Notes: generated from the sequence alone by a model not told the origin. 64,000 nucleotides of DNA from Tetracentron sinense (GCA_015143295.1 CM026559.1:22520826-22584825), one strand, 5' to 3'; counted from the first letter of the stretch, positions 35,102-47,300 are shown. Numbers and translations: made by a program.

Positions 35102-35902
35102 CAGGGTGGAACCGGGAATTTTTCCTTGTGGGGGCCAAGGTACATATATGAAGAAAATTATTGGGATTTGGGTATGGGGCCTTGGGTTTTGGGGCAAATT
35201 GTTTTTTGGGTAATAGGTCTATCGTGGTCATAAAGTTTGTTAATATAATATTCCAAAAAGGGAAATCCTATTAAGACCGTCCAGGGTGGAGACCACCTCG
35301 AGACCCTTCACAACAACACGAAGAAAAAAATTGCACGGGTTCCAAAATTTTTTTTTTAATCTTTGTGCTGTTGGGAACGGTTTCGTGGTGGTCTCCACCC
35401 TGGACGGTCTCAATAGAATAATATCCCTTCCAACAAATGTCCATCAAAAGAAAAATAAAGTCCCCCTCTTTTGATAAATTCATTGTATAAATAAAACAAA
35501 TGATATTTTTATATAATGAAGATTCTTTTTTCCATGCGCGTTCCACTAGGTGGAACATGTGCGCCTCCCCTACTTGACACTTGTCTATTTTAACACCTAT
35601 TAACTATGGTTAAGATTCAATCACCCCTAGGGTTTATGCATCTACCCTTGGTTTTTTCGAAAAATAAAATAAGTCTTGAGTTAATGAATCTTAACTAGAG
35701 TTAAAGAGGGTTAAAAGGGACACATGGATGCCTAAAGAATCAATCCCTTTATATTATACGAATAAAAAAAATTACAAAATTTTGTTTGTGGGGGGGGGGG
35801 GCACTATATACAAATTAAGATATAATGCATTTTAAAAATAAAAATAAACTATACCTACAAAATAATGGATTTTGCCCCCCCTCGCCTATGGCTCCGCCCC
35901 TG
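35102..35902. mobile_element. hAT-like non-autonomous element in RRP42 intron 1
   Basis: The left end CAGGGTGGAACCGGGAATTTTT and the reverse complement of the right end (CAGGGGCGGAGCCATAGGCG) are related inverted termini of a type common in plant hAT elements. No transposase inside. The element contains a nested foldback MITE (35269-35416) and TTAACCATGGTTAAG-type repeat sequence (35,575-35,740). An exact 8-bp target duplication is not clear. Confidence 0.5.
35269..35416. mobile_element. foldback MITE nested in the hAT-like element
   Basis: Terminal inverted repeats of about 30 bp, CTATT(A/G)AGACCGTCCAGGG... continuing to GGAGACCACC, with one mismatch between arms, enclosing about 88 bp. The whole unit is 148 bp. 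Confidence 0.7.
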
Positions 35903-35910
35903 CACACCAT

Positions 35911-36027
35911 GGTTTTAAAAAACGCCGAAACCGTTACGTAACGGTTTCGGTGAACACGTTACGTAACGGCGTTACGTAACGGTTTCGGCCGTGTCCGTTA
36001 TGGTGTCCCAAACCGTTTTTTTGAACC
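35911..36027. mobile_element. short MITE made of GTTACGTAAC palindromes
   Basis: Ends GGTTTTAAAAAACG and its degenerate reverse complement CCGTTTTTTTGAACC bound a 117-bp unit. Inside lie a perfect 26-bp palindrome (35925-35950) centred on GTTACGTAAC and two further CGTTACGTAACG copies (35957-35968, 35970-35981). It could form strong hairpins. The superfamily is not assigned. Confidence 0.55.
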
Positions 36028-36429
36028 TTGCTGCACACAACCCACACATGCTGGTATCTTTAATTGGTCACAGCCACCTCATACACTCTAATTGGGCTAA
36101 GCTCAATGCATTAGCCACCAGTCTAACTCCATTCAGAATCAAGCACATTCTGTTGAAAATCCAAACAGACCATGTTCTATAGCTCGAATTCTTCAATTGG
36201 GTTGAACTTCAAAGACCCAATTCCCACACACTCTAAACCTATTCTTATATTCTTCACATTCTCTCCAAAGCAAATAGATTCACATCTGCAGAGTCTCTTT
36301 TGAAGAATAGTGTCATCTCAAAAACTCTCGATTCTCATTCTAAGCTCTTTGTAGCCTTACCCTACTCATACCGCCTGTGGGATACATCTCCCCATGTTTT
36401 TAATCGATCTTTCCTACATGAAGAAGTTC

Positions 36430-36655
36430 AGGAGTGCCACATATATCTTCTATCTAATGAAGGCTGGTGTTGCTGAAAGAAAGCATAGACACATTATTGA
36501 AACTGCTAGATCTTTGTTGTTCTCTGCATCTATACCTGGTCATTTTTGGGGTAAAGCAGTTCTTGTAGTTGTTTATAACATGAATCGCATTCCGTCATCT
36601 GTTATCTCTGGTCTCTCTCCATATGAAAGATTTTTTGGTGTGAAACCTCATTGAT
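36430..36655 (+). pseudogene. Ty1/copia integrase fragment in RRP42 intron 1
   Basis: The open frame contains GVAERKHRHIIETARSLL, then GHFWGKAV, then ISGLSPYERFFG, the end of a copia integrase core. Nothing else of the element is recognisable next to it. Confidence 0.8.
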
Positions 36656-36674
36656 CAGTTTACGTCGGACAATT

Positions 36675-36830
36675 ATTGCCTTGGCTTTCTATAGGGAAAT
36701 GCAACGTCGTCGGATTTCTCCAAAAGTTTATACTCTCAATATGATTATATGTGCTCTTTGTAGATCAGGGAGGGTAGAAAAGGCTGTTGAAGTGTTTTAA
36801 GGAGATGGAGAGCATGAGTCTTTTAATTTC
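36675..36830 (+). pseudogene. PPR-gene fragment in RRP42 intron 1
   Basis: In the frame starting at 36675 the translation reads IALAFYREMQRRRISP, then VYTLNMIICALCRSGRVEKA, then VEVF, which fits a plant pentatricopeptide repeat (about one and a half repeats). It is followed by TAA at 36798; a shift of one base (a T run, 36795-36798) restores the next repeat start KEMESM. It is a stray piece of an organelle-type PPR gene, immediately after the copia fragment. The two may have been moved together, but this cannot be decided from the window. Confidence 0.65.
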
Positions 36831-38418
36831 CCTCATCTCCTATTTGTCTCACAATTCACTGCAGTCATGCCAAGGAAAATTCTTATAAAAAGTCCTGATC
36901 ATGTATTGCAAGTTTTGATGAAAACCTTGATAACTTGCTGTCAACTTTCACCTTCTTGTTAGGTAATTCATCTTGATATTCTGCATTTTAATAAATTCTT
37001 TAAGTTAAATTAAATTAATTTATTATGTAAGACATAATCTTTTAATAATGTCGGAGAGAGGGCTCATTTGGATTTTTAAAATTTTTCTTTTGTGCATCTT
37101 TACCTCCAAAAGGTTTTCAAAATGGAATATTTGGGTCTTGATAGGGTTTTCTTGTAGCTAAGTGAAAATTAGTTTGTTTAGTTTTTGTTCAATTTTGGAG
37201 ATTTCTTTGGTTTGTTTCTTCTTCATGCATGTTTCTACCTTTTGATTTTTGTACCATGAGCATGCTCTGGTATTCTCTATAACCACACATCTATAAAAAT
37301 GAGCCTATTAAGATTTAGGAGGTCCGTTGCTTTGAAAGACACTTAGTATGTGCGTTGCGTTGTTTGGACTTTGTAAGATATTCACTGGGTCTTGCAGTTT
37401 TGGGGCAGTACAAATAACTAAATATGCATTCTGAGGGTATATTGTTGGCACCTCTTTTTGTTTTAGAGCCCCACTCAGGTGACTTGTAGGACACCATGTT
37501 AGATGGGTCTTTCTGGTTTCTAAACCTTTTAACCCCGAAAATCCATGGTATGAACTTCGAAGTGCTGATATAAGCAAAACTCTTTTTGGTTTCATCCTTA
37601 ACATGTTTCCAACTTGAACTTGCGAACCACTGAATAAAGTAGCTTTCTATTTACGAGTTTAGTATCTCAGAAGCACAAGATCAAATGATCAAGTACAATG
37701 TTTTAAAGTACTGATAGAAGTAATACACCAATTGGGTTTCATGGTATCTAGGTTCTATTTTTACATTGTCGTCCACTCTAATATCCTCTTCCTCTTATTT
37801 TGTAGTCTGGGATTCAGAAGGCTTGTTTTAGTCTGCTTCTTCCGCTTTCTGATTTTTTCTTTTCCTTGTTTGGGATTTCCTGGGTTCGTCCTTACGAGGT
37901 GAGGGAGGTATTCATTGGCCGGCCAAAACAGCCCTCAGGTTTAATGCCAATGTTCTTTGGAGTATGCTGCCTGGAGTAATTTGTTGGCATTGGTGGAAAG
38001 AATAAAATAGTAGAATGTTTGATGACTTTGACTCGTCTTTACCCAAACTTTGTTCCACCGTCGGATTGGTGCTTTCAAAGTTGCTCTGCCCATCTCCCTG
38101 AATTTTTAGGCACTCCATGTTTTGATTGTGCACATAATTGGAATCTTTTTATTTTTGGTGATATTTGAGTCACCTTTTTAGGGGAACATCTCTCATTTCC
38201 CCAAACCTTGTACATTCTTCTACCTTAATACAATTTATGTTATTCATCACACACAAAAATTCACTCGAATTTTCTTTCTCAACTATAGTTTAAGGTGGTC
38301 TGTTATCTCATAGATGTTTCCTTTATTTGTTCTGTGATATTTCAAATTTCCATCGTTGATATTTCTTGCTTCCATCATTCATGAGTTTTGATCGTCTTGT
38401 ATTCATGCATGTTCAGCC

Positions 38419-41400
38419 ATGGTGGGACTATCTGTTGGAGAGAAGCATTTCATACAGGGTGGCATTGCTCAAGACCTTCGCTCTGATGGTCGAAAAAGAT
38501 TGAATTACCGACCCATCTCTGTTGATACTGGAGTCATTCCTCACGTATAGTCTATTGGTCCATAGTTATTGGAAAATAATGACATCTTTCTCTTGTGTTA
38601 GTTTGGGATTTCATTCTCTAGCTGACCAAACTGACTGCACTTTCTCTCCTTGTTTTATTTTGTGGGATTCATAACAGGCAAATGGCTCGGCAAGAGTTAG
38701 GATCGGTGCGACGGATGTTATTGCCAGCGTGAAGGTGTTTTCTATTCCATGCTGTTTTACTTTTCACTTATTTTCATCAGGACTTACTGTACCTATTTTA
38801 AACTCTGCTGATTACGTTAACTGTTATGTTCTTACCTTTGATAAGGGCCCCTCTTTTGCTCTGAATATGAAATTGGCTTGTAGAATGTTGTACTAATGTT
38901 TCCTAGTAATTTATTTAATTGCAGGCTGAACTTGGAAAACCGAGTCCACTGCAACCTGACAAAGGAAAGGTTGCTATATATGTTGACTGCAGTCCGACAG
39001 CAGCCCCAGCATTTGAGGTTGGTTTATTTAAGGGTGGTGCTACTGCACTCCAAAGATTACTGATATACACCATTCTCACACAATCTCTAGTGAAACACCA
39101 AATAGAAGATGAAAAAGACTAGAACCCCTTTTTTATTTTTAAAAAAAGGCAACTTGTCTCTCTCTATTACATTAGGGTTCCAATCAACACTAATAGAGAA
39201 CATCTCTTCTATGAAGACGTGATAGAAGACCTCTCCACCGTCCAATGGTAGGATTGCTCTGTTAAGTTGATGTAAGGTCATGAAAGGAGAATCTCACAAA
39301 TGAGAATCTAGGCCCTAAATGTGCCTCCTCAACTGTTTCTAGAAATGCTAAAAATTTTAAACTGAATGGGAAGGAAAAATCCAAAAAAGCAGACATTTTT
39401 GGGTTTACTGCAGGTGTTACTCCTCACTACATCTCTCTAAATCTATTGGTGAAAATGCAGGATCAAAGAGATTGCTCATTTATTATTACCTTAAGATGTA
39501 TTATGATAACTTGCTGATCTGGGGTCTCTTGGGAAAAGACAGCAAAGAGGGCAAAGCAGATCCGAGTTCTAACTCCTTTCTCTTTGGTCAGATAGAGAGA
39601 TAGTTGCAGGTTTTTTTTTAGAAAGAGGTTCAAAGAGACATGGTTTTTTTGTCATTTTATATTATTTTTGGTGTTTCAATAAAGGTTTCAGGATTAAATT
39701 TTTTTGGTGTTTATCAGCAAATGGTGGGCTGCTCGTAGCACTACCCTTATTTAATTAGATTTTACTGTTTTCTGATATCTTAACAAATGATAATGTTATC
39801 AGAAATCTGAATTCACCATTATCCTGTTCAACCCAAAATAGAACCAGTGTTTATGTGAATAGTCTATGTAGGAAAATTTCACTGTATGTGCAAGATTCGG
39901 TGGTGTTGGCCACCACCATATTTAGAGAGTCCATCACATTGACATCGCTTCAGAAGAAGAAATTATTAGAAGGCCTAGACTTATACTCTTTTCTAGAAAT
40001 ATAACAGTTTTGAGTGGGTGTGAGTCTTTGAGTGCATATACATGTATCCATGTTGGTATTACTATTGTATCTAGTATATAAGAATGTAGCTCATGCTGGG
40101 AACTCTGCAGACCATAGTGAACTAGGGTTTAAGCCAATGCTGACATCCGCATTCCTACAATTTACATGGGGTGTGGATATGTAACTTGCTTGTTCACATT
40201 GTCTTGTCAGGTAACATGATACCTGCATGCAGTAAGTGCCATTTGATTTCCCTGTCTTCTTATAGAGGCACTATAATCTACAGACCGGTGTATGGGAATT
40301 TGACAGTTTTCTATTGTTCATTTCCTAAATATGTAGCTATTCCTAGAACAATAAGAAGCATGACTTTCTCTAACCTATAGTAGAGACGATATCTCTTCGG
40401 ACGAAGTTTCCTTCTTTTTTGTGTGCGTGTTTGTTACTTCTTTCCTTGTAACGAAAAACTTAATTCAGGCAGTTTTTATACAAGATTATGGTGTTCATTT
40501 CCACAAATTTCTTTTACTAATAGACCCAGTCTATAACAGCGGAGAGGTAGACATGAAAATGGCACAACAGGTTAGCTGGAAATTAATCTGAGATTTAACT
40601 TGTACGTAAGACTAAGATTTTCTCTCTCCTAAATAGTTTGAGAAATATGTGGTTACTGGTTACCCTTTACTTGCAGATAGAATCCAACCCTCCTGAGTTA
40701 GTTTTGGGCCGTGGTGCTCTTTTCTTCTTTCCCCTTCTTGGTATTTCAATTTATCATCTGTTATGCAATAAATAAGTCCTTGTACATTTCTTTTGGCTTT
40801 TCAGCGTTTTCCTTCTGAAAGTTAAACATATGTATCACTATGTATACAGGGCAGAGGAGGTGAAGAATTGTCAAGAGAACTCTCTGTTGCACTTCAGAGA
40901 TGTCTCTTGGGTGGTAAAAGTGGAGCAGGTATGAAGTGAAAGCAAGACAACTCACCGGAAATTTTTTAGCCTGGCATGTGTCTTCTCTCATTGGGGAAAT
41001 GGCACTCTCTCATATAATATTATTATTATTATTTTTTTCTTGCTTCAGTTCACATGATCGATGATTCTATCTCTTAATAAATGTGTCAGGTGCTGGAATC
41101 AATCTATCATCTCTGTCAGTTGTGGAAGGGAAGATATGTTGGGATCTCTATATTGATGGCCTTGTAGTTAGTTCAGATGGGAATCTACTGGACGCCTTAG
41201 GTGCTGCCATCAAGGTTAGTGACGCATATTTCATTCTCTCTTTCATTCAAATAAACTGCACAAACAGGAAAAAAAACTGCAAGGATGAGATTGAAAATAG
41301 AGATAGCATTCAGGGGCTTTTTAGCCAGGTGGAGGCAGGGGCTTTTTAGCCCCCCTCAACTTTTGATTAAAAAAAACTAAGTGTATATATTATATCATTT

Positions 41401-42198
41401 AATTTAAGAGGGCATAGCCATGGGCAAGGGGGGCAGCTGCCTCCCTAACTTTAAAATGAACTTGGCCCTCAATAAAAACATTTTTTTAAAAACCAGAGGC
41501 GACCCTACCAAACCCCACACCCTCTGGACCGAGAATATTTCATACCCACCTAATAATTCTTCACAAACCTATAAAAAATTATTAACATTATCAATCAACA
41601 ATTCCTTACAATGTGGCAACTGGCAACATGAGTTGTTATCCTCACTTCATCTTTCCCCAACCTTATTAAACACTAATGTTACCAAATGCTGTCATTGGTT
41701 TGGTAGGCTGCTTTGAGCAATACAGGTATCCCAAAAGTCAATGTTGCTGCCAGCGCCTATGCCGACGAGCAACCAGAGTATGACATTAGTGACGAAGAGT
41801 TTTTACAGTTTGACACCTCTGGAGTCCCCGTCATAATTACTTTAACAAAGGTGACTTGAAACACTTCTTTTATGATGGTTACTATTATCAATGTAAATAC
41901 AAAAACGCATTGTCATTATCGTCATTTCATCACTAATTTCTGCCCGATGTTCTAGTAGGTTGGTAGGCACTACATTGTAGATGCAACTTCAGAAGAGGAA
42001 TCCCAGATGAGCTCTGCCCTCTCCGTTTCTATTAATAGGCACGGACACATATGTGGGCTGACCAAACGAGGGGGCGCAGGCCTTGACCCAAGCGTCATTC
42101 TGAACATGATATCTGTGGCAAAGCATGTAAGTGAGGAGCTAATGAACAAATTGGATTCAGAGATTTCTGCTGCTGAAGCTTATGAAGCTGAATCCTGA
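38419..42198 (+). CDS. RRP42: exosome complex component RRP42 (RNase PH-like ring subunit)
   Basis: Seven coding exons give an uninterrupted 287-residue protein: 38419-38544, 38678-38734, 38925-39017, 40850-40928, 41090-41214, 41707-41850, 41959-42198 (TGA). All introns are GT-AG and all phases fit (only the exon 4/5 junction is phase 1). The start, MVGLSVGEKHFIQGGIAQDL, and RSDGR, GSARV, VDCSPTAAP, RGGEELS, CWDLYIDGL, DALGAA and TKRGGAGLDPS are the expected blocks of plant RRP42. The length is normal for the family. RRP42 is one of six RNase PH-fold proteins of the exosome ring, pairs with MTR3, and acts in nuclear and cytoplasmic 3'-to-5' RNA processing and decay; the ring subunits of eukaryotes are generally not catalytic. 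Intron 3 (1.83 kb) and the probable 4.07-kb 5' UTR intron hold transposon debris, but the coding part appears intact. Confidence 0.95.
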
Positions 42199-42429
42199 CA
42201 TGGTTAAAACATCCAATACCATTGTAATCATTTAGTGAAATAGAGTGCTGAATCTTAAAACATATGATACCATTGTGTACTCTGAGACCTTCCAAGAATC
42301 CAAGCAAGGAATGAAAACTGAGTGCCAGATTTATTTTAAACTTCTTCACATTGACATTTGTGTTAACCACTTTTGTTGGAGAAACAATTTCTCAGGGGAA
42401 GTTGATTGCCAAAAGCACAACCTCCTACT

Positions 42430-42434
42430 TTCCC

Positions 42435-42476
<42 letters not shown>
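42430..42476. repeat. (TTA)n microsatellite downstream of RRP42
   Basis: A run of TTA/ATT trinucleotides, about 15 units. The surrounding 240 bp after the RRP42 stop are likely its 3' UTR; no clear polyadenylation signal was fixed. Confidence 0.8.
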
Positions 42477-42599
42477 GGAGGAATGCTACCCCCAGTCTCA
42501 CAATCTGAATATTAATATAAAAAAAACAGTTTTTTTAATTTAAAAAATACTAATTAATATAAAAAAAAAAAAATACTAATTAATATAAAAAAAAAACCA

Positions 42600-43525
42600 A
42601 GGATGGGTGAGTGAACCCTAGGGGTGGGTGAACCTTACCCATGGTTAAGGGGTGCTAAAGGAGACACGTGGCAGCCTCCAGGGGTTCCAACTTGAGAGAA
42701 TCCACTCCCATTAAAAAAATATCAATCCTAATAGTTAAAAAAATTAAAAAAGAAAATAATAAAATGTTAGATTATTTAACCCTAACTATTAGTGAATCTT
42801 AACCACAATTAATAAAGGTTAAAAGAGACATGTGTTAATCCATTCTATCACATTCCTAAAGCATGCATGTGTACCTTTCGTTGGGTAGTACGCGCTCACC
42901 TCTCTACTTGCCACATGTCCTCTTTTGACACCCATTAATTTTAGTTAAAATTCACTCATCCTAAGGGTTAAATAATCTAACCATAGGTTTTAAAATAATA
43001 TGAACTAAAGTAACCACATGAGTGAGTGAATTATAATTAAGGTTAACTTTTTTTCAATATTTTAACTTTAGGAGTGAGCGAATCTTAACCACAGTTAATA
43101 GGTGTCAAAGAGGACATGTAGTGAGCTAGGAAAGTATGTGCGTACCGCACAAGAGAACATTAATAATTTCATATACATGCTATCACTTCCTTAATTGAAG
43201 GCGCGTGTGAAGGCAAAGAGGCTATGCCCGAAAAATCCAATTCTTATGTAAATGGGTACAAAAGGAGTTCGCATCACAACCAATCGTGAGCTCATAGTTC
43301 AACATGTGTCTTTAAACCCCTATTAATTGCGGTTAAAATTTTCTAATCTTTAGGGTTCAACAATAACCTTGGTTTTGAAAAAAAATATTTTAAAAAATTT
43401 TAACATTAGGATTAAGAAATTTTAACCCTAACGTTAAATTTTTTTTAAAATAAATTTGGATTTATAAACCCTAAGGGTTGGTAAATCTTAACTATGGTTA
43501 ATAGGAATAATAAGGACACGTGTTG
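42600..43525. repeat. dispersed TTAACC(A/C)TGGTTAA-type repeat cluster
   Basis: AT-rich, without genes. It repeats the words CCTAGGGTTAAA, GGTTAAGATTCA, GAATCTTAACCACAGTTAATAGG and GGACA(C/T)GTG in both orientations, like overlapping degenerate MITEs. The same family occurs at about 35,575-35,740 and 46,840-47,300. Confidence 0.55.
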
Positions 43526-44054
43526 ATATGGAGTGTGATTGAACTCAAAGATGGGTTGTGATTGGATCTCCAAAAGAAGACGTGTGAAACTGTTAATGGG
43601 GGTATTTATAATTTGCGTGGAACTAGCACAGGCGTTCTTTCAAATTATAAAACTAAGGGCCGTAGCCTCTTGGAGTCTGGGAATAACTTTTATTTTATCG
43701 ATCTCATACGTGATGAGGCCACAATCATAGTTAAGTGCCATTTGGAATGTCTAAAGTTCGGGTATGCCTATTTATATGTCCATTACAAGTATACATTTTT
43801 ACATTTTAGACCGTTTAGTTTAGTAATATGTCTATATATTTTTTAAGATAATAGACATCTCATGTCTAAAATTAATGTTCTTATTTTTATAATATTTAGG
43901 AAAGATGTTCATGTCTATTATGGGTAGACGTCGAAATGGGAATGTCGGTTGCCTTTTTAACTATTTCCCCCTTTTATTTTTATTATTCTTTTTAAATAAA
44001 AATTCACAAGTTTATGCACGAAGAATTTAGAATGGTTGATAATAACCCACATTT
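43526..44054. other. intergenic sequence, nothing recognised
   Basis: Contains a 94-codon open frame from 43562 (plus) with balanced composition but no family I recognise and no splice or promoter support. I do not call it a gene. Confidence 0.4.
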
Positions 44055-44227
44055 ATTTTTTGGTACGAGATATATGTTTAGGCCGCAACGTCGGGTTAGG
44101 TGTTAGTATCTGTTCGGTTAGTGGGTGGGTGAAAAGTATAAACGACTCCCACCCTCGTGGGAATTGAATCCTGGACCTCCCCCCTAAAGCAGGGGATACA
44201 CTACCATTGGGACAAAGCGCTGGCGGG
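44055..44227 (-). mobile_element. tRNA-derived SINE
   Basis: On the minus strand the head reads like a tRNA: an A-box-like GTCCCAATGGTAG and a B-box-like GGATTCAATTCCC about 45 bp apart, followed by a non-tRNA body and an AT-rich tail (about 44,055-44,080). It is not a functional tRNA gene: no complete cloverleaf is apparent. Confidence 0.55.
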
Positions 44228-44329
44228 TATGTTTGAATTAGCTATCCAATAAAAATATATTATTCTTAAATAACATCAATTGTAATAAGATGATGTAACC
44301 AAACAAAGATTTACAAAAAAAAATGTCTA

Positions 44330-44880
44330 TACTATGCGTTGCCCAATAGACCAAGGCTTAGTCAATCTGGTGTAACCTAGCCATTCCGATGCAATCTCTA
44401 GCCTCCTCGACTAGTCAAACCAAGCTTTTGGGCTGACCTTAGTCACTCCGGTGCACACGCTCACCCCTTAACCTTGGGATGGGTTCATACACCTCTCGAA
44501 CTACGCTCGATCTGATCTCGCTCGGGCATGTATATATTCAATCCAATCCGGGTTCAACTTTAGTCTAGCTTTTTTTCTTTCTTGGAATAGTATAAAATAA
44601 ACACTTTGACATTTTTTTAAATTTGATATAATTTAGCTTAGACTTATAGAGTAGGTAACCGTCTTAAACGGGATCCTGGGGTGCCTAACCCCTTCCTTGA
44701 GACTTAATCAAACCGCGTACCCTAATTCTAATCAAGACCATTAGTCATAATCTAATCCCGGGACCTATCCTCTAAAATAAATATGTGATGACTCTTAATC
44801 AACCCATGAGCCTCCTTAAAGACCGTTTTAGTGTCATTCCTCCACAGAGCCCAACCCGGAAGGAAATGCGGTAAAATCCC
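44330..44880. repeat. fragment of a Tat/Ogre-like LTR
   Basis: Shares order and words with 56,560-56,930: GGTGCACACGCTCACCC, GAACTACGCTCGATCTGATCTCGCTCG, GGGTGCCTAACCCCTTCCTTGA. The GAACTACG...TCTGAT phrase is characteristic of Tat-lineage gypsy LTRs. Truncated at both ends, with no coding part. Confidence 0.55.
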
Positions 44881-44884
44881 TTAC

Positions 44885-45262
44885 TCACAAGATAGATTTA
44901 CTATGTTACCCTTAAATTAATCCTAAATTGTCTCAATATATTACTTATAATATAAAGTAGCATGTTGACCCGTTCCAACCCGACTAGTGCTTAACCGGAT
45001 GGGACGGAACGGGAATGAGGTTAAAAGGGTTTTGAAAAATTGGAACCGCCCCGCCCTGCCCGCCTCGGATCTGGGACGGGCACGGGTAAGAGTATTGCAA
45101 CCCGTTGCCATCCCTGCACGCAAAAGCGTGAATCCTCCCATGTTCAATCCTAACTTATTACTAAAAATACAAACTAATTTGATTCTGTTGTCTTAAAAAG
45201 AAAAAAAAAAACTGTGTTGATTTCATTTCTCACTCACACTCTCTCTCTCTCTCCCTTTTTAA
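44885..45262. repeat. paralogous repeat copy 1 (3' part of an hAT-type MITE plus flank)
   Basis: Nearly collinear with 47515-47930: AGTGCTTAACCGGA, GGGAATGAGGTTAAAAGGG, GATCTGGGACGGGCACGGG, CCCGTTGCCATCC, then ACGCAAAAGCGTGAATCC and a CT-rich end. Small open frames (for example 44987-45196) occur in both copies because they are the same repeat; I do not regard them as genes. Confidence 0.65.
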
Positions 45263-45539
45263 AAAAGTTACCGAGCACCTATAATCTCATTTTTATTAGG
45301 GGTATGAATGAGTCGACCTCAATTTTTGTTGTCTTTTTGGTTTGATTGTCAGAATCTGTTTTTTTGTCGTGATTGTTTTAACAGACTTAGAAATTTTGCA
45401 TCAGATATATTTATCAAAAGTACTTTGCAAGCTTTTTTTTGTGAGCTTTTAATATATAAATATATTTTATTTATAAACTAGCATAGTAGATTATATATCT
45501 TTTCTTTACTAATATACTAAGGTCGGGTGTGTTCAAAAC

Positions 45540-45990
45540 GTTGATTGGAGTTTTATTAATTCCAAAACTACTATTTCATTGCTTTAAAAGTTGAAGGATT
45601 TTTAGTTAATTCAAAAACTGCCCCTACACATATACAAATGTGTTGAATTTTAATTAATTTCAAAATTGTTCTACACATTTGGGTTGAATTTTAGTTAATT
45701 TCAAAACTATCCTTACACATATTGATTCAAAACATTGACTAAATTCCAAATCTACACATTACTCATTTATAAAGACAATGGTACTATGAAGGTTGATTGA
45801 TTTTTAGCTTAATTTTAAAACTACCCATTTGCAAATTTATAAAGAAAATGATATTTAAAAGATTAATTGAATTTTAGCTTAATTTCAAAATTTTCCCTTA
45901 TTAATTTTGGAAGACTTTTTAACAAAAAAATTGATTGAAATTTAAGTTAATTCTAAAATCGTCATTTATTAATAGATAAAGCAATGTTTT
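45540..45990. repeat. degenerate tandem repeat, AT-rich (~90 bp unit)
   Basis: The phrase TTGATTGAATTTTAG(C/T)TTAATTTCAAAACTAC followed by CATTTATAAAG recurs four to five times with many changes. No gene. Confidence 0.5.
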
Positions 45991-46089
45991 CATGATCGTC
46001 GAACTGACCGGGTGATCGGTTCTCGAATCGACCCATCTAGTTGGATAATTTCATTTTATTATTAAAAATATATATTTTATTTTCTTGAC

Positions 46090-46510
46090 AAGAATGTCCC
46101 TGAAGTTATTTTAATCTTCAAAATACCCTTAAGTCAGGTTTCTAAACCCAAAATGTCCTCAAATTTTTTTTTTTTGTAGTCAAAATCTCTCGAGTATTTT
46201 TAATTCTCAAAATGCCCCTAAATCAAATTTCTATGCTCACAATGCTCCTCGTAAATTTTTTAACCAAAAATGCTCATCAAGTTTCTCAATATTCCATTTT
46301 CTTCATTTCTAAAATGTCCCTCAAGTTTACATATCCAAGATGTCCTCAATTTTTATATCCAAAATATTCCTAAAGCTTTTTAGTTCTCAAAATATTCATT
46401 CGTTATGTTTCTATACCCAATGTGTCCCTCACAATCTTTTTGACTAAAATGTCCCTCAAATTTCTATACACAAAATATTCTTTTTTTTTTCCAAAATGCC
46501 CCATTACAGA
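46090..46510. repeat. degenerate tandem repeat (~40 bp unit)
   Basis: The words AAAATGTCCCTCAA(A/G)TTT and TCTATACCCAAAATG recur about ten times with heavy divergence. No gene. Confidence 0.5.
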
Positions 46511-46839
46511 CCCTCTTCCTAGTCTCTCTTCCCCTCCCACTTCTCACGTGCATTGCACGTTATTGTATTAAAATACGAAATTTTGCATTATATAATTTTA
46601 ACATTATTTTAAAGGGAGATGCTAGAGTTCACCGAATGCTTGAACCCAGTATCCTTACACAAGCACTAGATGGAAGATTATTTCATAATTATAGAGAAAG
46701 TCATTGGTAGTTATTTAGGGTTTTTGCATATCATCTTCTTAGTTTGTGAAAATTATTATCATGTGTAAACATTTTTTTTTTTAACGGTAAGCTGGGGATG
46801 TGCAGACATTTTGCAAATTATCTCATGGTTTCCCTCAAA

Positions 46840-47300
46840 CCTCAACCCTTGGTTATGCCAAACTTGTGAGTAAAATGACTATTATAACCTTAAGATATTT
46901 CATAACTTCATAAAAAACACCCCTTTAATAATCTTTAACTATGGTTATAACCCCTGGGTTGATTTATTTCTTTTTAACTATGAGTAAGATTCACCAACCC
47001 TACCGTTCAAAAAAAAAGATTCACTAACCCTTAGGGTTAAAGCATCTAACCTTAGTTTTAGAAAAAATTATCGTGTCCTCTTTTAACTCTCTTTAATTGT
47101 TGTTAAAATTCACTAATCCTAGGGTTAAAGCATCTAACCTTGGTTTTTAGAAAAAAATCAATGTTCTTTTAATTTCGTTTAAATGTAGTTAAAATTCACT
47201 AATCTTAGGGTTAAAGCATTTAACTTTGGTTTTTAGAAAAAAATTAAAATTTTACCTATCCCCTCTTAACTCCCTTTAATTGTACTTAAGGTTCACTAAT
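46840..47300. repeat. second TTAACC-type repeat cluster
   Basis: Three direct copies of a unit with AAAATTCACTAATCCTAGGG, TTAAAGCATCTAACCTTGG and TTTTAGAAAAAA, about 85-90 bp apart. The same family as 42600-43525. Confidence 0.6.

Noticed and set aside
35271..35558. 95-codon minus-strand ORF in RRP42 intron 1
   Set aside because: Spans the foldback MITE and the hAT-like element; the residues come from the inverted repeat.
44080..44227. Functional tRNA gene on the minus strand
   Set aside because: Only A- and B-box-like segments are present, with a non-tRNA body; it fits a SINE.
44987..45196. ORF MLNR(M/T)GR(N/S)GNEVKR shared with 47616-47807
   Set aside because: Shared because both copies belong to one MITE-containing repeat; differences between them are not biased toward silent sites as far as I can see, and there is no known domain.
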